From: Bog-756 sp963778165
GTDB taxonomy: Bacteria > Actinomycetota > Acidimicrobiia > Acidimicrobiales > RAAP-2
Direction: 5' to 3'
Length of the DNA stretch: 64,000 nucleotides
NCBI GenBank assembly: GCA_963778165.1
Contig: CAVZTE010000004.1
Location: forward strand, 248,001 to 312,000
The notes under the pieces are model-generated. The model saw only the letters and a list, made by a program, of their open reading frames with translations, did not search any database and had not been told where the DNA came from. Below are positions 25,061 to 33,696 of the stretch, in pieces. The stretch's first letter is position 1. Each line of letters begins with the position of its first letter. Both the position numbers and the translations under genes were made by a program.

Positions 25061-27421
25061 TCAAGCACTGACCCCGGAGATGTCCGACGATGCCTCAGGA
25101 CTTACCCGCTGTTGCCAACTGACCAGGTCGTCCGAGGGGAACGGAGCCAAGGCCTCGGCCGGCAGCGGGCGGCCGAAGAGGTACCCCTGGACCAGATGGC
25201 AGCCGAGAGACTGCAGCGTCAGCAGTTGTTCGGCGTCTCCACCCCTTCGGCGATGCAGGTCAGGCCCAGGGCCTCGGCCAGGGCGATGACCGCCTTCACG
25301 ATGGCGGCGGACTCGTTGCTCCTCGGCCAGGCCGTCCACGAAGCCCTGGTCGATCTTGAGGCACTCCACCGGAAGCTGCTTGAGATAGCTCAGTGACGAG
25401 TAGCCGGTGCCGAAATCGTCGACCGAGATGTGCGCCCCCTGGTCGCGCAGGACCGGCCGAGGGCCCGGATGGCGGTCTCCGGGTCGCGCATCGGAGGCCC
25501 CTTCGGTGATCTCCAGCCAGATGTGGTCCGGGCTGACCCCGGTCCTCCTCGATGACCGTCGGCACACCGAGGGAAGGGAACTGTCGCTCGGCCAGCTGGC
25601 GGGGTGACACGTTGATCGAGACCGGTCGACCGGCCGGCTCGTGATCGGATGCCGCCCGGAGCCGGCACCACTCGACCGACTGCCGGCAGGCCTCCCGGAG
25701 GACCCAGCTCCCGATGGGCACGATCATGCCGCATGTCTTCGGCCAGGTCGATGAATTCGCCCGGGGCCAACAGGCCCCGGGTCGGATGCCGCCACCGGAC
25801 CAGGGCTTCCAGCCGCCACCAGGGTCGGCGAGTGGAGATCGACGAACGGCTGGTAGTGCAGCTCGAACTCGCCGCGTGGAGATGGCCCGGTGGAGATCGT
25901 TGCCCACGCCGGAGCCGCCCGATGGACCAGATGTCCTTCTGCTCGTCTCGTAGATCTCGATGCGGCCCGGCCCCGTCCTTGGCCCGGTACATGGCGGACG
26001 TCGGCGTGACGGAGCACCGTCGGGCGAGGTGTGCCCGGTACCGGACCAGGGCGATGCCGACGCTGGCGAGACGAACTCTCGATGCTCGAGTGGTCAGGGG
26101 CAGGTCCAGGCCGCTGCAGCGGTTCGGCCGAACTCCAGGGCCGCTTCCTCGTCGGCATGGACTCGCACACCACCATGAACTCGTCGCCCCCGAACCGGGC
26201 CACGGAGGTCGCTGGGCCGGAGCGCCAGGTTGATCCGATGCGGCCACCCCTGCAGCACCCGATCGCCGCACGTCATGGCCGAGCCCGTCGTTGATCAGCT
26301 TGAAGTGGTCGAGGTCGAGGCATCGAAGGCCACCATCACGTTGCCGGCACTCCGGTCGATGCGGTCGAGGGCGCTCTCGAGCCGGTCCATGAGGATCGTC
26401 CGGTTGGGGAGGTCGGTCAACGGGTCGTGGATGGCGGCGTGGGCCAGCCGATCTCGTTCATCCTGCGCCGCTCGGTGATGTCCTCGATCTGGTCGATCCC
26501 GTACTTGGCCGAACCCCAGGCGTCGCGTACGCAACTGGCGCTCAGCGAGACCCACACCGCCTCGCCGTCGGCCCGCAGGTACCGCACGTCCTGTTGCAAG
26601 GTGGAGGCCTCGCCGCTGAAGACACGCCGGGTCCACAACGAGCTCTCGGGACGATCGTCGGGATGGGTCAGGTCCTCGATGGAGGCTCCGGTCAGTTCGT
26701 CCGGGCCGTACCCCAGGATCGACCCGAAGGCCGGATTGACCTGCACGATGATCTGGTCCGTGCCCACCAGGCAGATGCCCGCCGGGGCGCCCTCGAACGA
26801 GCCCCGGAATCGGGCCTCCGCTTCGATCAGGGCCGAGTCCACCAGCTCTTTGGCTGTGAAGACCCGGCCGATCACCTGGATGGTGAGGACCAGGCCGGCC
26901 AGGGCCAGGACGGCCAGGGCCTGGACCAGTGGTTTGGGTACCAGCGTGGGGACGATCCCGAGGGCGATACCGGCCTGGCCCAGGCCGACCATGATGACGC
27001 TCAACACGATGGCCGGCCTGGTGGCCGCCGCCCCCACCGAGCGCATGACGTCAGCCACCCCGAAGACCAGGCCCACCACCAGGGTGGGCCCCCAACCCAC
27101 GGCGTAGATGATCACGGAGATTCCGGCCAACTCCAGACCCACCCGCATGTACAGCCGCCACCCCGAAGGGGTGCCCGGCCACACCTCGGTGGCCAGAGCG
27201 GCCAGCACCGATGCCCCCACCAGCAGCAGGAACAGGACCCATACCGGCACATCGACGATCAAGCCGTGGGATCGGAGCAGCCAGAACAGGGCCACCACGA
27301 TGGGGACGGCCAAGGTCGCCGGATCCACCAGGTGCCCGATCACCCGAGAAGGAAACGAAGAAGAAGCCGCCGGTACGCCTGGACCCTCGCCGTCTGGTGC
27401 CACCCTTAGATATCGGCGCAC
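25061..27421 (-). pseudogene. Remnant of a membrane PAS-GGDEF-EAL (c-di-GMP turnover) protein
   Basis: The parts of a diguanylate cyclase/phosphodiesterase are all visible but spread over several frames. About 26430-27421 encodes five to six membrane segments followed by a PAS/PAC sensor domain in one frame. Then come ATIHDPLTDLPNR-like GGDEF sequence (from ~26440), LDHFKLINDGLGHD in a second frame, the active site ARFGGDEFMVV in a third (~26175-26200), ASVGIALVR and EALVRWRHP of the EAL domain in a fourth (~25800-26000), and DDFGTGYSSLSYLKQLPVE (~25400) plus the EAL end in a fifth. At least six frame changes of both senses occur in ~1.5 kb. Either this is a decayed gene or a very poor stretch of assembly. 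Catalytic residues themselves look intact, which favours recent damage or error. Confidence 0.75.
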
Positions 27422-27484
27422 CCATCTCGACGCTTTAGCGCCGTTGACCAGCCTCTCTTACCCCCGTGCGGCCCAAGGGGCAGC

Positions 27485-30484
27485 TCAGTTCTGGTCTCCC
27501 GAGTGGGCCGGCTCATGGGTCTTGAGGAGCGGGCCGATGACCGGGATCTCGGTCACCGCTTCGGCCCGGGCGATGGCCACACTGCTCCGGGCCAGGGGGA
27601 GAAATGCCCCGGTCACCACATAGCGGGGATTCCACCGGGGGTCGTACTTCTGGTTGAAGTGCCAGAGGGACTCGATCTGCAGGGTGTCGCTGAACCTGTG
27701 GAGGACCGTTCGCTCCAGGTTGGTCCAAGGGCCCGAGCCGGTCTCGCCGGCCACCACCGCCCGCATGGTGGCGAAGTTGAGCCCCAGGCCGCGGAGCCCA
27801 CGCTCCGCCATCCACTGGAGGGTCTCGATGATGACGAAGTCGGTCAGGCCGTTGGGTGCGTCGGGATCGTTGGACCGTCTCATCAGGTCCAGTGAGTAGC
27901 CGTCGACCTTGCTGGCCGGGATGTACTGGTTGAAGGCCATGGGCTGGCCGTCGGCATCGAAGCACACCACCAACAAGAGGCCTTGGTCGCGGGGGTCGAA
28001 GATCCGGCTCAAGGTCATCGAGTACCCGCGCTCGGCCTCGCCCTGTCGGGTCTCGGTCATGAGCTCGAGGAGTTGGACCTTCAGCTGGTCCGACACCGCG
28101 TCCACCGAGTCGAAGCACTCCACGTGACAGCCCGACTTCTTGACCCGGTTGTAGGCGCCCCGGAGTGACTTCATCGACTTGCCGGCCAGGGTGAAGGTCG
28201 AGGCATCCACGATGGCCTCGTCACCGATGTAGTGGTCGACCAGTCCCGCCGCCCGGTAGACCGGCAGCCACGACTGCGATGCGGCCAGCACTGTCGTCTG
28301 CCAATTGTTCGACTGGGCCAGGTCCATGACGTCCGACCACACCTCGGCCCGGTCGGCCGGCGGCCCGATGGGATCGGGCGACACCAGCATCACCCCGTTG
28401 ATCACCGAGTAGGCCACCAGCGAGTCACCGGTGAAGAACCACGACTTGTCGTCGCGGAGGGCGAAGTAGTCGAGGGTGTCGCCACCGTACGCCTCGATGA
28501 TGTCCAGCGCCCGGGCGAAGGCCTCTTCGCGGGCGGTGCCGGTCCGGCGGGACTCACGCCCCGGCAGGGACACCAACAGGAGGAGCAGCAGGACCACCAC
28601 CACGACCAGGAGGAAGATCAGGTCGAAGTGGTCATTGTGGGCCTGCCAGAAGATGTCCCCGAGGCCGGCGGTGACGGCGATGACCACCAGTCCGCCGGTG
28701 GCCAACCACACGAACAGCCGGGTCACCCCGGACGGCTTGACCCGGAAGTGGTCGTGCTCGAAGAGGAGCCACAGACAGAACACCAGGGCGATGGCGGGAC
28801 CGACAGTGGCACGCCCCTGGATCAGCCGGTCGGCCGTACTGGCCAGCAACACGAAGATGGTGGCCAGCCAGGCCGGACGCAGTCCGCGTCGCACCCCCCG
28901 GGCCAGCCCCACCAGCGCCAACCCGGCCACCACCGACTCCGGAACGCTGAGAGGATGGATGCCGAAGGGCAGCCAGTGGTCCACTCCCCGGGTGGCGGTC
29001 ACCGGCCACAGCAGGGCGAAGAGCACATTGAGGGCCCCCGAGGCCACTAGGAACAGTGCCGCCGCCTGGCGGATCCGGCGGCGGAGGACCCACTGCTTGA
29101 GCCCGGTGTCGTTGAGGGGCCAGGTCGGCCCATCGGGGAGCCGCCCCACCATGCTGGTGGTCGAGGTGTCCACTTTGGACGGGGCTAGAGCCAGTCGCTC
29201 GAGCAGCACCGGTGACCGGACCGGAACCTCGCGCAGCCACAGCTGCAGCTCGAGCACCGATCCACCCCCCACTTCCACGTAGGAGAACCGGTTCAGGGTC
29301 ACGAAGGGATGAGGCAGGCGGAAGCGGGCCTTTCTACTCACCACCGACGCCGTTCCGCTCCCGGTGTTGGCGTAGAACCCGTTGCCCACCACCGAGAGCT
29401 CGGGCTCGTGGGTGTGTCCCGAAATCATGCCGGCATAGCCCTGGGCCACCAGCCGGGCTGCTTCGGCCCTGGCCGGGGCGTTGTGCGTGGCGGGATCGGA
29501 CCGGGCGCTGACCGCGGTCTCGCGCAAGGCGCGGTTGACCCGGAGCAGGGTGGCCACTGCCGCCACCGCCGCCACCACCACCATCAGGGCCACCAGGATC
29601 CCGAAACCGAGCAGCCAGCGTTGGCCGTCGTGCCGGAGGATGGGCTTGACCCCGGGGAGGAAGGACAGCAGGCGAAGCAACAGGATGGCCACGAAGGGGA
29701 TGGCCACCAGCCACAGCTTGCCCACGATCTTGCGGTAGAAGAGGCGAGAGCCCATGAAGTCGGCCACGTCACCGTCGAGCCACTGCACCCCTTCGAGCAG
29801 CGAGCCCGGGGCCTGGCGGGACTCCAGCTCGGGGAGCAGATCACGGACCACGTGGTGACCGAACGGGGTGTCCACCGGCGACCATGGGTCTTCAAAGGTG
29901 TTGTAGGGGTCCGACTGGTTGCCGTGCACCACCCTGACCCGTTGGGGACCGTGAGCGGTCCCCACCACCAGATCGCATCGAAGGGCGAACTTCTCGACCC
30001 CGAGGCGCTCGGTGAGCTGGCCCACCGACTGGCCGTCCCAGGCCAGCTGGCCGTCGTGGTTGCCGGAGAGCACCACCACGTGATGCTCCTTGTCGGAGGC
30101 GAAGGCCGCCACCGCCTCGGTAAACTGGGGATGGGCGTCGAGGATCCGGTCCACGTCGGGTGGGCCGGCCAGCATCTCGAAACCGTCCCCGGCCACCACG
30201 AAGGCGGCCGGTCCGTGGCATGACCGCAACACTCCGGCGATCTCGTCCGCCACCGCCGTCGAGTTCGGGGTGGCCACAGAGGGCAGGTGGAGATCGCTGA
30301 CCAGGATGGTCCGACTGCCCTGGGGCAGTTCCAGCTCCACCTCCTCGTCGATCAGGAAGATCTGCCGCGGTTCTGCCGGGTCTCCGGCCAGGGGCTGGTC
30401 GGGCGGCGAGCTCCCATCCGGCCCGGGCTTTCGGTCCGGCTCGGCAACGGGTGCCGCTTCGACCGGAACGGTGACGTCGGTCAA
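27485..30484 (-). CDS. Fusion of calcineurin-like phosphoesterase and membrane DUF2156 (MprF/LysX-type) aminoacyl-lipid synthase
   Basis: A 999-residue protein. Residues 60-380 carry the metallophosphoesterase motifs SDLHLPS (D64, H66), AGD (98-100), GNHD (141-144), VVHGNQSD (186-192) and GHTH (356-359). Two membrane segments (about 255-278 and 290-316) are inserted between the HGN and GHTH motifs. After about 470 come six membrane segments, and from about 670 to 960 a DUF2156 domain like the catalytic part of lysyl-phosphatidylglycerol synthase (for example SVINGVMLVSPDPIGPP and GLGLNFATMRAVVAGE). DUF2156 enzymes transfer an amino acid from aminoacyl-tRNA to a membrane lipid. The TTG at 30484 overlaps the lysS stop (TTGA), so lysyl-tRNA is the likely donor. 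This is a split version of mycobacterial LysX with an added hydrolase. The hydrolase substrate is unknown. Confidence 0.85.
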   Translation of the reverse strand: MTDVTVPVEAAPVAEPDRKPGPDGSSPPDQPLAGDPAEPRQIFLIDEEVELELPQGSRTILVSDLHLPSVATPNSTAVADEIAGVLRSCHGPAAFVVAGDGFEMLAGPPDVDRILDAHPQFTEAVAAFASDKEHHVVVLSGNHDGQLAWDGQSVGQLTERLGVEKFALRCDLVVGTAHGPQRVRVVHGNQSDPYNTFEDPWSPVDTPFGHHVVRDLLPELESRQAPGSLLEGVQWLDGDVADFMGSRLFYRKIVGKLWLVAIPFVAILLLRLLSFLPGVKPILRHDGQRWLLGFGILVALMVVVAAVAAVATLLRVNRALRETAVSARSDPATHNAPARAEAARLVAQGYAGMISGHTHEPELSVVGNGFYANTGSGTASVVSRKARFRLPHPFVTLNRFSYVEVGGGSVLELQLWLREVPVRSPVLLERLALAPSKVDTSTTSMVGRLPDGPTWPLNDTGLKQWVLRRRIRQAAALFLVASGALNVLFALLWPVTATRGVDHWLPFGIHPLSVPESVVAGLALVGLARGVRRGLRPAWLATIFVLLASTADRLIQGRATVGPAIALVFCLWLLFEHDHFRVKPSGVTRLFVWLATGGLVVIAVTAGLGDIFWQAHNDHFDLIFLLVVVVVLLLLLLVSLPGRESRRTGTAREEAFARALDIIEAYGGDTLDYFALRDDKSWFFTGDSLVAYSVINGVMLVSPDPIGPPADRAEVWSDVMDLAQSNNWQTTVLAASQSWLPVYRAAGLVDHYIGDEAIVDASTFTLAGKSMKSLRGAYNRVKKSGCHVECFDSVDAVSDQLKVQLLELMTETRQGEAERGYSMTLSRIFDPRDQGLLLVVCFDADGQPMAFNQYIPASKVDGYSLDLMRRSNDPDAPNGLTDFVIIETLQWMAERGLRGLGLNFATMRAVVAGETGSGPWTNLERTVLHRFSDTLQIESLWHFNQKYDPRWNPRYVVTGAFLPLARSSVAIARAEAVTEIPVIGPLLKTHEPAHSGDQN

Positions 30485-31992
30485 CCGGTGACCTCGGGTC
30501 GCATCATCGGGAAGAGGATGACGTCTCGGATGGCTTCCACTTCGGCCAACAACATGATCAGGCGATCCACCCCGATCCCGATCCCTGAGGTGGGGGGCAG
30601 TCCGTATTCCAGGGCCCGGACGAAGGCCAGGTCGGCCGGGTGGGCCTCGAGGTCACCGCGGGCCACCGCTTCGGCCTCGCCCCGGAACCGTTCCTTCTGC
30701 TCTTCGGGGATGTTGAGCTCGCTGTAGCCGTTGGCGAACTCCTTGGCGTCGATGGCCAGTTCGAACCGGTCGGCCAGCGTGGGATCGTCGGCGGTGTGCC
30801 GGGCCAGAGGTGACACCTCGACCGGGAAGCCGACGATGAACACCGGGCTCACCACCGTGGGCAGCAGGAGCGTGTCGTACAGCTCGAAGATCAACTTGCC
30901 CGAGCCCCACTCGGGCAGGAAGTCGACGTCGCGCTCCTGGCATACGGCTCGGACCTTCTCGACGGGATCGGTGGGATGAAGGCGCTGGCCCACCACCTCC
31001 TCGAGCCAGTCGAGCATCTGTCGGCGGGGCCAGGGTGGCGAGAGCCCGATGGACCGGTCCCCGACGGTGAAGTCCAGCCGACCGGTGGCCGACTGGGCGG
31101 CTCCGACGATCAGTCGCTCCGTGAGGTCCATCCCGTCGTTGACATCGCCGAAGGCCCGGTAGGCCTCCAAGGCCGTGAACTCCGGGCTGTGCCGGGTGTC
31201 AATGCCCTCGTTGCGAAAATTGCGGGCGATCTCGAAGACCCGTTCATATCCCCCGACCACCAGGCGCTTGAGATAGAGCTCGGGGGCGATGCGCAGACTG
31301 AGGTCGATGTCCAGGGCGTTGGCGTGGGTCATGAAGGGCCGGGCCAACGCTCCGCCCGCCTGGGGCTGGAGTATCGGGGTGTCGACCTCCACGAACTCCT
31401 CGGCCAGCAGCTGACTGCGCAGGGCCGCTATGGCCTTGAACCGGATGTCGAACACCCGGCGGCTGTCCGGGTTGGCCAACAGGTCGATCTCGCGCTGCCG
31501 GTACCGGGTGTCGGTGGCGGTCAACCCGTGCCACTTGTCGGGCAGCGGGCGCAGGGCCTTGGACAGCAACCACAGTCCGGTCACGTCGACCGAGAGCTCC
31601 CCCCGTCGGCTGGTGATGGCCTCGCCCTCGGCTCCGATCCAGTCACCCAGGTCGGCGTTGGCCAGCACCAGCTTGGCCTGGTCGGAGAGGCCGGACTCCT
31701 GCATCAGCAGCTGGACCGAGCCGGTGACGTCCTGGAGGGTGGCGAAGGAGAGCTTTCCGTGGCCACGGATGCTGGTCAGGCGACCGGCCATCTTGACGAT
31801 CTCGCCGGTCCGGACGTCCGCATCCAGGTCGCCATGGCGCTCCCGCAGCTCGGCCGCGGTGGCGGTGCGGTCGAAGCGGAGCGGATAGGGGTCGATCCCC
31901 TGTTCCGCCAGGACTTCCCGCTTCTTGCGTCGCTCGGCGCTCAGTACGTCAAGCGTTGGCGCATCCTGGTCCTCGCCACCCGGCTCTACCAC
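30481..31992 (-). CDS. lysS: Lysyl-tRNA synthetase, class II
   Basis: A 503-residue class II enzyme charging tRNA-Lys. It has an N-terminal OB-fold anticodon domain (about residues 60-160), motif 1 around FVEVDTPILQPQAGGALARPF, motif 2 FEIARNFRNEGIDTRHSPEFTALEAY, and motif 3 YGLPPTSGIGIGVDRLIMLL. The GTG at 31992 (VVEPGGEDQD) is chosen because GGAGG lies 8 bases upstream; the open frame extends far further, but only into divergent intergenic and coding sequence. The stop overlaps the TTG of the phosphoesterase-DUF2156 gene, so synthetase and lipid aminoacylase are co-translated. It may be the only LysRS of the cell or a dedicated second copy; the window cannot tell. Confidence 0.94.
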   Translation of the reverse strand: MVEPGGEDQDAPTLDVLSAERRKKREVLAEQGIDPYPLRFDRTATAAELRERHGDLDADVRTGEIVKMAGRLTSIRGHGKLSFATLQDVTGSVQLLMQESGLSDQAKLVLANADLGDWIGAEGEAITSRRGELSVDVTGLWLLSKALRPLPDKWHGLTATDTRYRQREIDLLANPDSRRVFDIRFKAIAALRSQLLAEEFVEVDTPILQPQAGGALARPFMTHANALDIDLSLRIAPELYLKRLVVGGYERVFEIARNFRNEGIDTRHSPEFTALEAYRAFGDVNDGMDLTERLIVGAAQSATGRLDFTVGDRSIGLSPPWPRRQMLDWLEEVVGQRLHPTDPVEKVRAVCQERDVDFLPEWGSGKLIFELYDTLLLPTVVSPVFIVGFPVEVSPLARHTADDPTLADRFELAIDAKEFANGYSELNIPEEQKERFRGEAEAVARGDLEAHPADLAFVRALEYGLPPTSGIGIGVDRLIMLLAEVEAIRDVILFPMMRPEVTG

Positions 31993-32094
31993 TCTCAGAT
32001 CCTCCTCATCGGCTCGCCCCGCTGATCGGTCCCGACTCGGACGGGTAGCAGTGGATATCTTAGGCGGACAAATCATGAGAACCGCGGCCAAATA

Positions 32095-33405
32095 ATGAGC
32101 ACCCTCGCCGTCAACCTGGACCTGATCACCGGCTGGTTCCCCACCACCGTGATCATCGTGGCCCTGGCCTCGGTGGTGCTGTCGGTCGGATGGCACGACG
32201 GGGCGTGGAAGTGGGAGCTGCCCATCGGGATACCGATCAGCTTCGTCCTCACCATCCTGACCGGCGTGGCCATCCACGTCTTCAACCTGGTGCCGGACCA
32301 ATTCCCCACGTCCTTCTATCTGTGGGCCTGGCTCATCTGGTATTCCGTGGTCGTCATCGTGCTGGGTTGGACCAAGGCCCACTGGATCCTCCGGACCTTT
32401 TCGGTCATCGCCCTGATCTTCTGCGTGATAGCGGCCTTCACCGTGATCAACGAGAACTTCGACTACTACCCCACCCTGGCCGCGCTGTTGGGGAAGGAGG
32501 CCAACCACTTCACCGACCTACCCCAGTTGCAGGCCATCCGGACCCAGGTCCGCAAATCGGGCAAGTTGCCGAACCACGGCGAGACCATCGAGGTGACCAT
32601 TCCGGCGAAGATCTCCAAGTTCCAGACCGGTCAGGCTTACGTGTATCTGCCGCCGGGTTGGTTCAAGAGCCCGGAGCCCCAGCTTCCGGTGATCGAGCTG
32701 ATCGCCGGTATCCCCGGTTCGCCCTCGGACTGGACCCGGGCGGGATATGCCGACGAGACCTCGACTGCCTTTGCCAATGCTCATCACGGGATGGCTCCCC
32801 TCCTGGTCATACCGGACAACAACGGGAACGCCCAGGACACCGAGTGCTCCAACAGCCACTTCGGAAACGCCGAGACCTACCTGGTCAAAGATGTGCCCAA
32901 CTACATGCAGAGCGAGTTCAACGCGGCCATCGGCAAACACTCCCTGGCGGTGGCCGGCCTGTCCGATGGTGGGACCTGTGCCAGCATGCTGGCGTTGCGG
33001 AACCCTCAGGTCTTCCAGACCTTCGGCGACTACTCGGGGTATTCATCACCCACCTACCTCGACGACAACGCCCAACAGACCATTGCCACGCTGTACGGCG
33101 GGTCGAAGGCCGACTATCTGGCCCACAACCCGGTGACCCTGCTGACCGGCAAGAAGTACCCGACCCTGGGCGGATGGTTCACGGCCGGCCAGAGCGACCC
33201 GCAACCGCTGGCGGCGGCTCGACAGCTGAGCGCCCTGGCCCTGAAGACCGGGATGCAGGTCTGTGTGACCTTGCCCCCTGGCATCCACTCGTTCAGTTTC
33301 TGGTCGGTGGCCTTCAAGAACTCGTTGCCGTGGATGTCGTGGCGGCTGGGGCTGACTCCCGCGCCCGCCCACGTGCCGGCCCACTGCACGCCGCCGGTCC
33401 ACTGA
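32095..33405 (+). CDS. Membrane-anchored alpha/beta-hydrolase (esterase/Ag85-like)
   Basis: A 436-residue protein. Four N-terminal membrane segments (about residues 14-34, 41-62, 71-92, 99-118) are followed by an extracytoplasmic esterase domain of the esterase D/antigen-85 type (about 150-430). The nucleophile is Ser290 in GLSDGGTCASM, and a C-terminal His398 in PPGIHSFSFW completes the usual triad with an Asp in between. The ATG at 32095 has no good ribosome site. It is divergent from lysS by ~100 bases and precedes tRNA-Lys. Aminoacyl-phosphatidylglycerol hydrolases are known next to some lipid aminoacylases, so a role in trimming aminoacyl lipids is possible. Mycolyltransferase-like or general esterase activity is equally compatible. 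Confidence 0.8.
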   Translation: MSTLAVNLDLITGWFPTTVIIVALASVVLSVGWHDGAWKWELPIGIPISFVLTILTGVAIHVFNLVPDQFPTSFYLWAWLIWYSVVVIVLGWTKAHWILRTFSVIALIFCVIAAFTVINENFDYYPTLAALLGKEANHFTDLPQLQAIRTQVRKSGKLPNHGETIEVTIPAKISKFQTGQAYVYLPPGWFKSPEPQLPVIELIAGIPGSPSDWTRAGYADETSTAFANAHHGMAPLLVIPDNNGNAQDTECSNSHFGNAETYLVKDVPNYMQSEFNAAIGKHSLAVAGLSDGGTCASMLALRNPQVFQTFGDYSGYSSPTYLDDNAQQTIATLYGGSKADYLAHNPVTLLTGKKYPTLGGWFTAGQSDPQPLAAARQLSALALKTGMQVCVTLPPGIHSFSFWSVAFKNSLPWMSWRLGLTPAPAHVPAHCTPPVH

Positions 33406-33490
33406 TCATCCGGGGTTCGTCAACCGCGTCCTGAACGTGCGGACCCGTTGTCACGCTGGTGACTCGGCACGGGGACGTTCGACATTGCCA

Positions 33491-33519
33491 TTGACGATCT
33501 GAGGTTGTCGATTTATGCT
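33491..33519 (+). promoter_or_regulatory. Promoter of tRNA-Lys
   Basis: TTGACG (33491-33496), a 17-base spacer and TATGCT (33514-33519) form a good promoter. Transcription would begin 6-7 bases later, at or next to the mature 5' end of the tRNA (33526). The tRNA therefore does not depend on the esterase transcript. Confidence 0.7.
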
Positions 33520-33525
33520 GCCCGG

Positions 33526-33598
33526 GCGCCCCTAGCTCAACGGTAGAGCATCGGATTCTTAATCCGAAGGTTCCTGGGTTCGAGTCCGGGGGGGCGCA
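33526..33598 (+). tRNA. tRNA-Lys (anticodon CTT)
   Basis: A full cloverleaf can be drawn. The acceptor is GCGCCCC (33526-33532) with GGGGCGC (33591-33597) and discriminator A. There is a D-arm GCTCAACGGTAGAGC. The anticodon stem TCGGA/TCCGA carries loop TTCTTAA, with anticodon CTT at 33558-33560. The T-arm has loop TTCGAGT and one G-G mismatch in its stem. CCA is encoded at 33599-33601. It reads AAG codons, the dominant lysine codon at this GC content. It lies 1.5 kb from lysS. Confidence 0.97.
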
Positions 33599-33603
33599 CC
33601 AAG

Positions 33604-33660
33604 GTGGGAGGCGACCTTCAATAGCTGACATCAGATTCGCCAGCCCACAAGACCTCCCAC
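33604..33660. repeat. Inverted repeat after tRNA-Lys
   Basis: GTGGGAGG (33604-33611) is matched perfectly by CCTCCCAC (33653-33660), with a 41-base loop. No T-run follows, so it is not a standard terminator. It lies between the tRNA and the 3' end of the S53 peptidase gene. Confidence 0.35.
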
Positions 33661-33696
33661 ACTCGCTACGCCCGGAGCGGGCGCATGCCCCAAGCC

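Noticed and set aside
30481..32508. 675-residue LysRS with a long N-terminal extension
   Set aside because: The extra ~170 residues are antisense to the membrane esterase gene; a GTG with GGAGG at 31992 gives a normal 503-residue enzyme.
33604..33660. Rho-independent terminator after tRNA-Lys
   Set aside because: The 8-base inverted repeat has a 41-base loop and no T-run, so it is listed only as a repeat.
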